From: Pyronema omphalodes
Lineage: Eukaryota > Ascomycota > Pezizomycetes > Pezizales > Pyronemataceae
DNA: 64,000 nucleotides
NCBI GenBank assembly: GCA_024516155.1
Contig: JAJJXM010000090.1
Coordinates: forward strand, 101,371 to 165,370
Direction of reading: 5' to 3'
The position numbers and the translations under genes are program-made. This document shows, piece by piece, positions 59,182 through 64,000 of this stretch; the stretch's first letter is position 1; each line of letters opens with the position of its first letter. A model generated the notes under the pieces. It was given only the letters and a program-made list of their open reading frames with translations. It was not told the origin of the DNA and did not search any database.

Positions 59182-60344
59182 AGGTATTTCCTAGATGAAG
59201 CTTCCTTTCAATGATCACTTGCTAACATTCATCATAGGTAGTTTCAAATAGGTTTTTAGAAATTTCCTGAGAATTATAGTGGTTCGGATAGATGGCGCAT
59301 AATGGATGAGATGTGGTATGGAAAGTTATGGTTTATGTAGGAGATAGTTTGATTAAAATCTCTGGCTTATAATATGCTTTAATCAAAGTTCCCTCGGAGT
59401 GAGACTGCATAAAAAGGAATCAAAAAAAATAAAAATAACAATTTCGTCTCCTGAAATTACCCGTCCTGCTTTTATAGCCAGCCGCAGCGTTTTTCCCAAA
59501 TTGTAAAATTCAAGTTACACGCCGCACTTGCGATTTAATCATAATTTATATATATGAATGATTTTCAAAGCTGCCAGAAATTTAACACTCCTCTACCGTG
59601 TCTTTATGCCTACCCAAGCATCCACCCGAGATTTCCTCGTACTGTATGTCATTATTTCTCAGTCCAAGTTCGTTTTCCAGAAGGTGTTCCGAAGCGCCTG
59701 TCTTGCCGAGAAAAACACGGCAAATTACCCGCATAGCCTATAGTGCAGATTTTCATTCAACATACCTCTATGTAAATATATAGTCAACTTATGAACATCC
59801 ATCGCTGTCAGATAGATAGATCACTTACCACACTCAGCTGTATATTCGATTAGCTCCAGCGTTCTGTTAAGAATTACCATAACGCGCGTGATGCAGAATG
59901 TGGCTCAGCCTCGAAGGTAAGTCTACCACGTCATGCTTGTAAGCTCTAATCACCATTTCTCACTAATGGATTCCTTGACCGTCAGCGAGTTTTCAAAAAA
60001 AAAAAATTTCAGGTTACCATATATCCCCGCTTTTTTGGTCAATGTTTGAACAAAGTTATAATGCCTGTGAGCTAAAATTATTGCGGTAACCCAGCACAGG
60101 CCATAAGTAGATGTGAATATACCATTATTGGTGATGTACAGTTTGCAACGAAAACGACGGAAGATATGAATACCAAGGTACCGAGTACGAGAAGATATTG
60201 GGAAATGTTTCTAGATATCGCGAGATAACCACTCTAGCGTTACCAGTGAGAGCGGACACGGTATTGCGCGACACACAATTCCTGTGCGAAAAACGATAAC
60301 GCGGGTGATATCATCCCATGGCGAAATCTATGACGGCAAAAAGT
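59182..60344. other. Intergenic region
   Basis: Between the WSC gene and the inverted tRNA. It contains an A-run at about 59995-60006; nothing is coded. Confidence 0.55.
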
Positions 60345-60426
60345 TGGAGCAGTAGGGGATCGAACCCTAGGCCTTTCGCAAGATTGACAATGCAAAGCGA
60401 ACGCGCTACCACTGCGCCACAACCCC
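60345..60426 (-). tRNA. tRNA-Ala (anticodon TGC) with 10-nt intron, inverted copy
   Basis: Minus-strand counterpart of the tRNA at 56775. The mature part is identical, including the G3:T70 identity pair and the T-T mismatch at 6:67; only the intron differs (TTGTCAATCT instead of TTGTCAATTC). A and B boxes are intact, and a run of T follows on the minus strand as terminator. Flanking sequences of the two copies do not match. Confidence 0.92.
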
Positions 60427-61769
60427 AATTGATATTGGGCGAGCAAGTTTTAAATATATGTATTATTATTAATATTTCAAGTTTAAGCTTGATCTTAACC
60501 TGACTCTTGGTATGTTTGGCCCGTGACCCGAAATCTCAGCACGTTTCCTCGCTTATTTAGACGGTTGATTTACCATGGAACGGGCTACCTACTAAAAAGT
60601 GGACCCTGAAACTTTATTTCAACACGCAACATGCATTGCCGTTGCAGAATTGATGTCATTGTGATTCGCTGAAGTGATGCTTTGCTATGATTTGTGTAGA
60701 GCCAAAGTGAATCTTACTTCCAACGTATATCATGAATTAACGATATCAACATAGGGAAAAAACGTATACAGCCTTACAACACATAGCGCCACTTCTCCTC
60801 CAAGACTGACATTCTTGTCTTGGCACTGGCCGTGAGTGAGTGGGGTTGCTGCCATTGCCGTCAGCGCTCTCAATCCACCGAATATTAACAACCTCCACCT
60901 CCAATCTTCTACTTTATACGGTGCCCGTTATTTACCATCCTTCTACGCCCTCACGGGTTCTAAGACGAAACTTCCTCTCCATTTAATTCAATTCAAGCTG
61001 GTTAAGGGGTGTAAAATGACTGCTACTAACCCATGCCCCGCTTGAAACTTCCGGCGCGTTTGGCACATCTGCCATCCTCACAGCTGATTCGACGCCTGTA
61101 GACAACCTGATGCCTCGTGTATACTCAGTCCAGACCAGCGGTATCCAGCCAACCATTTCGCCTCATCCCCGAGACAAGGTTCGCGTGTTCTATGATAGAT
61201 AAGGAAGACTTATCGCAGATCCCCGAATTCAAGATGGCCTTTGATCACGACGTTTCGGTGGATAATATCTGCTGCATCGAGCCCACTACATATCCAGGAT
61301 CGAAAAGCTCCCTGTCTTGCATCGTTCTCCTCATGCAATTTAAGCTTCTTTGAGTCGAGCCCAGCAAGTTTCATTCACGTTCTGCAGGGAGATGTGCAAG
61401 ACAGATACATCCGAGATGACATGCCTGCTCAGTCCCTGACCCACACTTCGCTCGGTATCCAGTCGTTTTCTGTAGCCGCCAGCATCTCGGCCAATCCAAA
61501 GCATTTCAGACCGTTTGCGAACTCACAAATTCCTTTTTGACCTGCGATGGCCTGTTGCACAGCATAACCCTACCCCTCCCTCCGCACTCGAGGAGCTCTT
61601 CTGTAAGCTCGTGCACCCTCTACGTCCACGTCCTCCAGCCTCGAGCTCGTCACATCCTCCACTCAGCCCGCAGTTATATATTTCAAATCTCGAACCTTAC
61701 GAACACTTTGGAACACATTCCGGCCCCCAAAGAGCCTCCAGAAATTTTGCGGACCATTCGACAACAGCC
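60427..61769. other. Upstream region of the large repeat-protein gene
   Basis: No supported gene. The frame of the downstream gene stays open upstream to about 61560, so a longer N-terminus or a 5-prime exon is possible. Confidence 0.45.
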
Positions 61770-64000
61770 ATGTGCTGTATTCCCTGGAAAGGCCTCTGGG
61801 TCTGTCTCTGCCACAAGCGCGGTACCGAAGGTGGATTTAAATTCGGCAAGAACGAAAAGCTCGAAACCAACGACGAAATCCGGATTGCAGGCAGTGGTGA
61901 TGCGTCGTTAACGGCTTTGCGCGTTGCCGAAAACCAGGACGACCGTGCATCTTTGACAGCATCGAATGGCGTTTCCACCAATGGCGCCGGTGCGACAAAA
62001 CGGCGCAGTACAAGCACCACCGATAAACGCCACCGAAAATATCGGCGCGACTCTGGGTCCCGACATAGGAGTTCTAGGACGAGCGATAGCTGCGATTTGG
62101 ATCGTGAGGAACGGCGAAGAAAGCGAAGGAGTGGAAGCGCAAGCTACAACTCGAATGGCAGGGCCGAAGCGGAGAAGATCTTGACAGGAAGGTCTACTGC
62201 AGGTTATGCGGGGGTGAATGTGGCGAAAGTAGATACTTCTACGGCTACAGGTACTGGCAATTTTTCTACGGGAAATATTGCGGCGGGAAACTATGTGGTC
62301 AGAGTTGACGTCGCTATAGCTTTGAATAACCAAGGTCGCGATACGAGAGAAGATGTGATGCAGACGCAGTACGCCACTTATCAATTACAGGATGCGAGCA
62401 AAGAAGCTGTTACAGAAGCACGGGAGGCGAAATATCAGCGGCAGCAAGCGACTACATCTGGGGGGTTTGAAGCATATAAAGAAAGCTACCGAGAACGGAA
62501 TCGTCGCAGAAACAGCATCGAGAAAACGGGTGGGGTGCATGATGACAGCGGTTACAAAACAGAAGAGCGGCGGAGAAACGTGAGACGGAACACCGCAGCT
62601 GAAGTCCTAGACTCGACGGATTTTGACTATTCACCAAAATCGATGAATGGACAACCACTGCCAAAGCCAGAGCGACGGGTTAGTGACTTTGATTACAATG
62701 CTAAGACCATGGACGGAAGAGCGTTAAAAGAAGAATCAAATCATAACGGACTGCTATACGATTCGAATCAGTATAATAGCTCCTCACTGAAATCTAATAT
62801 GAAACATGATACTAGACTTCAGCATGAGGGATACAAACAGCAGCGGAATCAGCAGGGTCACCATGAGCAGCATCATCAACGTCAAAAGCGCTCCGAAGAA
62901 AAGCATCAGCAGCAACAAAAGGAGCAGTACCGTGAAGAGTATCACGAAGAATACCAAGAGCAACGCCAGCAACAGAAGCTGCAAAAGCAACAGGACGCCG
63001 ATGTGCAGTACGGTGCGGCAAGAAAGTTGAATCGTCATACCAGTCAAGCCGGAGGAGCCACCACCGGACTTGTCGTCAATATGCTACACCATGACGATGA
63101 AACTGAGAATCGGTATGAAGAGAAGCAGCGCTATGAGCAGAAGGATCGTTACGAAGAGAAAAAACGGTATGAGGAGAGACAGCGTTACGAGGAAAAGCAA
63201 CGATATGATGAGAAGCAGCGTTACGAAGAGAAACAGAGTACGACTCGAAAGTCAGGTCGTCAGGCTGCCCAGGTTGCAGGCGCTACCTCCAGAATGACTG
63301 TCAACATGGAAAAGCATGATGCCGAAGCGGAGCAGTGGAGTGACGAGAAGCAGCAACGAACCACCGGTCGAAAATCCGTTCGTCAAACCAACCAAACTGG
63401 AGCTACTAATGGCATCAATGTGAATGTGCTTCACCGTGACGAAGAGACTGGGTATGCGCAAGGATACGAAGAGAAGCAACGGACAACTCGGAGGTCCGGA
63501 CGGCAAACCCAGGCTGAAGCCACGGCGGGGTTTACTGTAAACATGTCCAAACATGATACCGAGGATGAGGAATGGCAGGAAGAGAAACGGCGCACAGTGC
63601 GGAAGACAGGACGTCAGAACAAGAAAGTCGAATCCGACGAAGAATACATCGACGATGGCTCTGAAGAGGAATATCAAAACATCCGCAAGTCAACCCGGAC
63701 CAAGTCATCTCAACAACAAGCCAAAGCTGAGGCCTCCACCCGCGCCAAAGCTGAAGCCCGCGAAACTGTCACACGTACCAATTCCAAAAGCCGTGCCGCT
63801 GCTGTTGCTGCTGAAGCGACCAAAACAACCGCCAGAAAAACTACAAAGACCACTAAAGCCACCGTTGAAGATGATGACAATCAAATTCTGCGCCGCCGCT
63901 CCACACGAAAAAAGCCCATGCGTATGACCGACGTCGACCCAAACTACCACAACCCCTCCGATAGCGACAGTTACGTTGAATCTGAGGATAGCTACGTTTC
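61770..64000 (+). CDS. Large charged repeat protein, 3-prime end outside window (at least 743 aa)
   Basis: One uninterrupted frame runs from ATG (61770) to the window edge without a stop. I do not recognise the family. The N-terminus has a Cys/Trp cluster (MCCIPWKGLWVCLC). A region rich in Arg/Ser (about 85-130) follows, then a Gln/His/Glu-rich stretch with polyQ-like runs, then seven copies of a six-residue unit RYEEKQ (63111-63236). After that come about four degenerate repeats of 37-42 residues built as RTTRKSGRQ, a spacer, GAT-x-G, VNM-x-KHD or VNVLHRD, then acidic residues and EEKQ. The last part is Lys/Ala/Thr-rich with RRRSTRKKP. It is very hydrophilic, probably helical or disordered, and nuclear-looking because of basic clusters. 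The true start could lie further upstream. Confidence 0.78.
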   Translation, partial: MCCIPWKGLWVCLCHKRGTEGGFKFGKNEKLETNDEIRIAGSGDASLTALRVAENQDDRASLTASNGVSTNGAGATKRRSTSTTDKRHRKYRRDSGSRHRSSRTSDSCDLDREERRRKRRSGSASYNSNGRAEAEKILTGRSTAGYAGVNVAKVDTSTATGTGNFSTGNIAAGNYVVRVDVAIALNNQGRDTREDVMQTQYATYQLQDASKEAVTEAREAKYQRQQATTSGGFEAYKESYRERNRRRNSIEKTGGVHDDSGYKTEERRRNVRRNTAAEVLDSTDFDYSPKSMNGQPLPKPERRVSDFDYNAKTMDGRALKEESNHNGLLYDSNQYNSSSLKSNMKHDTRLQHEGYKQQRNQQGHHEQHHQRQKRSEEKHQQQQKEQYREEYHEEYQEQRQQQKLQKQQDADVQYGAARKLNRHTSQAGGATTGLVVNMLHHDDETENRYEEKQRYEQKDRYEEKKRYEERQRYEEKQRYDEKQRYEEKQSTTRKSGRQAAQVAGATSRMTVNMEKHDAEAEQWSDEKQQRTTGRKSVRQTNQTGATNGINVNVLHRDEETGYAQGYEEKQRTTRRSGRQTQAEATAGFTVNMSKHDTEDEEWQEEKRRTVRKTGRQNKKVESDEEYIDDGSEEEYQNIRKSTRTKSSQQQAKAEASTRAKAEARETVTRTNSKSRAAAVAAEATKTTARKTTKTTKATVEDDDNQILRRRSTRKKPMRMTDVDPNYHNPSDSDSYVESEDSYV
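63111..63236 (+). repeat. Seven 18-bp units encoding RYEEKQ-type hexapeptides
   Basis: Seven in-frame units: RYEEKQ, RYEQKD, RYEEKK, RYEERQ, RYEEKQ, RYDEKQ, RYEEKQ. Differences are largely synonymous or conservative, which fits a selected charged helix. Confidence 0.9.

Noticed and set aside
1..64000. CRISPR arrays, prophage or bacterial operons
   Set aside because: No regularly spaced direct repeats with spacers; spliceosomal introns and Pol III tRNA genes with introns show a eukaryotic nuclear genome.

Overview
The window looks like nuclear DNA from a filamentous ascomycete (Pezizomycotina). Genes carry several short GT-AG introns, mostly about 47-80 bp and often with CTAAC/CTAAT-like branch sites. 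A Zn2Cys6 regulator, LaeA-like methyltransferases, a secreted WSC protein, a small secreted cysteine-rich protein and a Tad1-like non-LTR retrotransposon fit that group. I cannot name the species. Much of the sequence between genes is gene-poor, with relics of broken genes.

Layout, left to right: a gene-poor arm with a probable aspartic protease relic (1-4.8 kb); LaeA-like methyltransferase MT1 (minus, 4.8-6.4 kb); a membrane-anchored alpha/beta hydrolase (minus, 9.6-10.9 kb); MT2 (plus, 12.7-14.1 kb); a full-length LINE of about 6.06 kb (minus, 15.5-21.5 kb) with a 14-bp target-site duplication, intact ORF1 and a single frameshift in ORF2; a broken member of an unrecognised gene family (21.7-23.0 kb); a CCCH zinc finger/RRM/RBR E3 ligase (plus, 24.2-26.7 kb); an Ala-rich hypothetical protein (minus, 27.0-27.6 kb); MT3 (minus, 28.4-30.2 kb); a coiled-coil plus acidic-repeat protein ending in Cys-Cys (plus, 33.1-33.8 kb); a secreted cysteine-rich protein (minus, 34.5-35.0 kb); a NirA-like Zn2Cys6 factor (minus, 38.0-40.6 kb); MT4 (plus, 44.7-46.5 kb); two intact members and one fragment of the unrecognised family (49.4-54.1 kb); a tRNA-Ala(UGC); a WSC protein (58.4-59.2 kb); a second, inverted tRNA-Ala(UGC); and a large charged repeat protein that runs off the right edge (61.8 kb onward).

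The strongest themes are two dispersed paralogue families. One is a set of four apparently intact LaeA-like methyltransferases within 42 kb, on both strands, sharing a core of intron positions but differing in others. The other is a family of unknown function with a conserved C-terminal domain interrupted by a conserved intron, present as two intact and two broken copies. All gene models were spliced by eye. Reading frame was checked across every junction given, but no transcript or database evidence was available, and individual splice sites could be off by a few bases.
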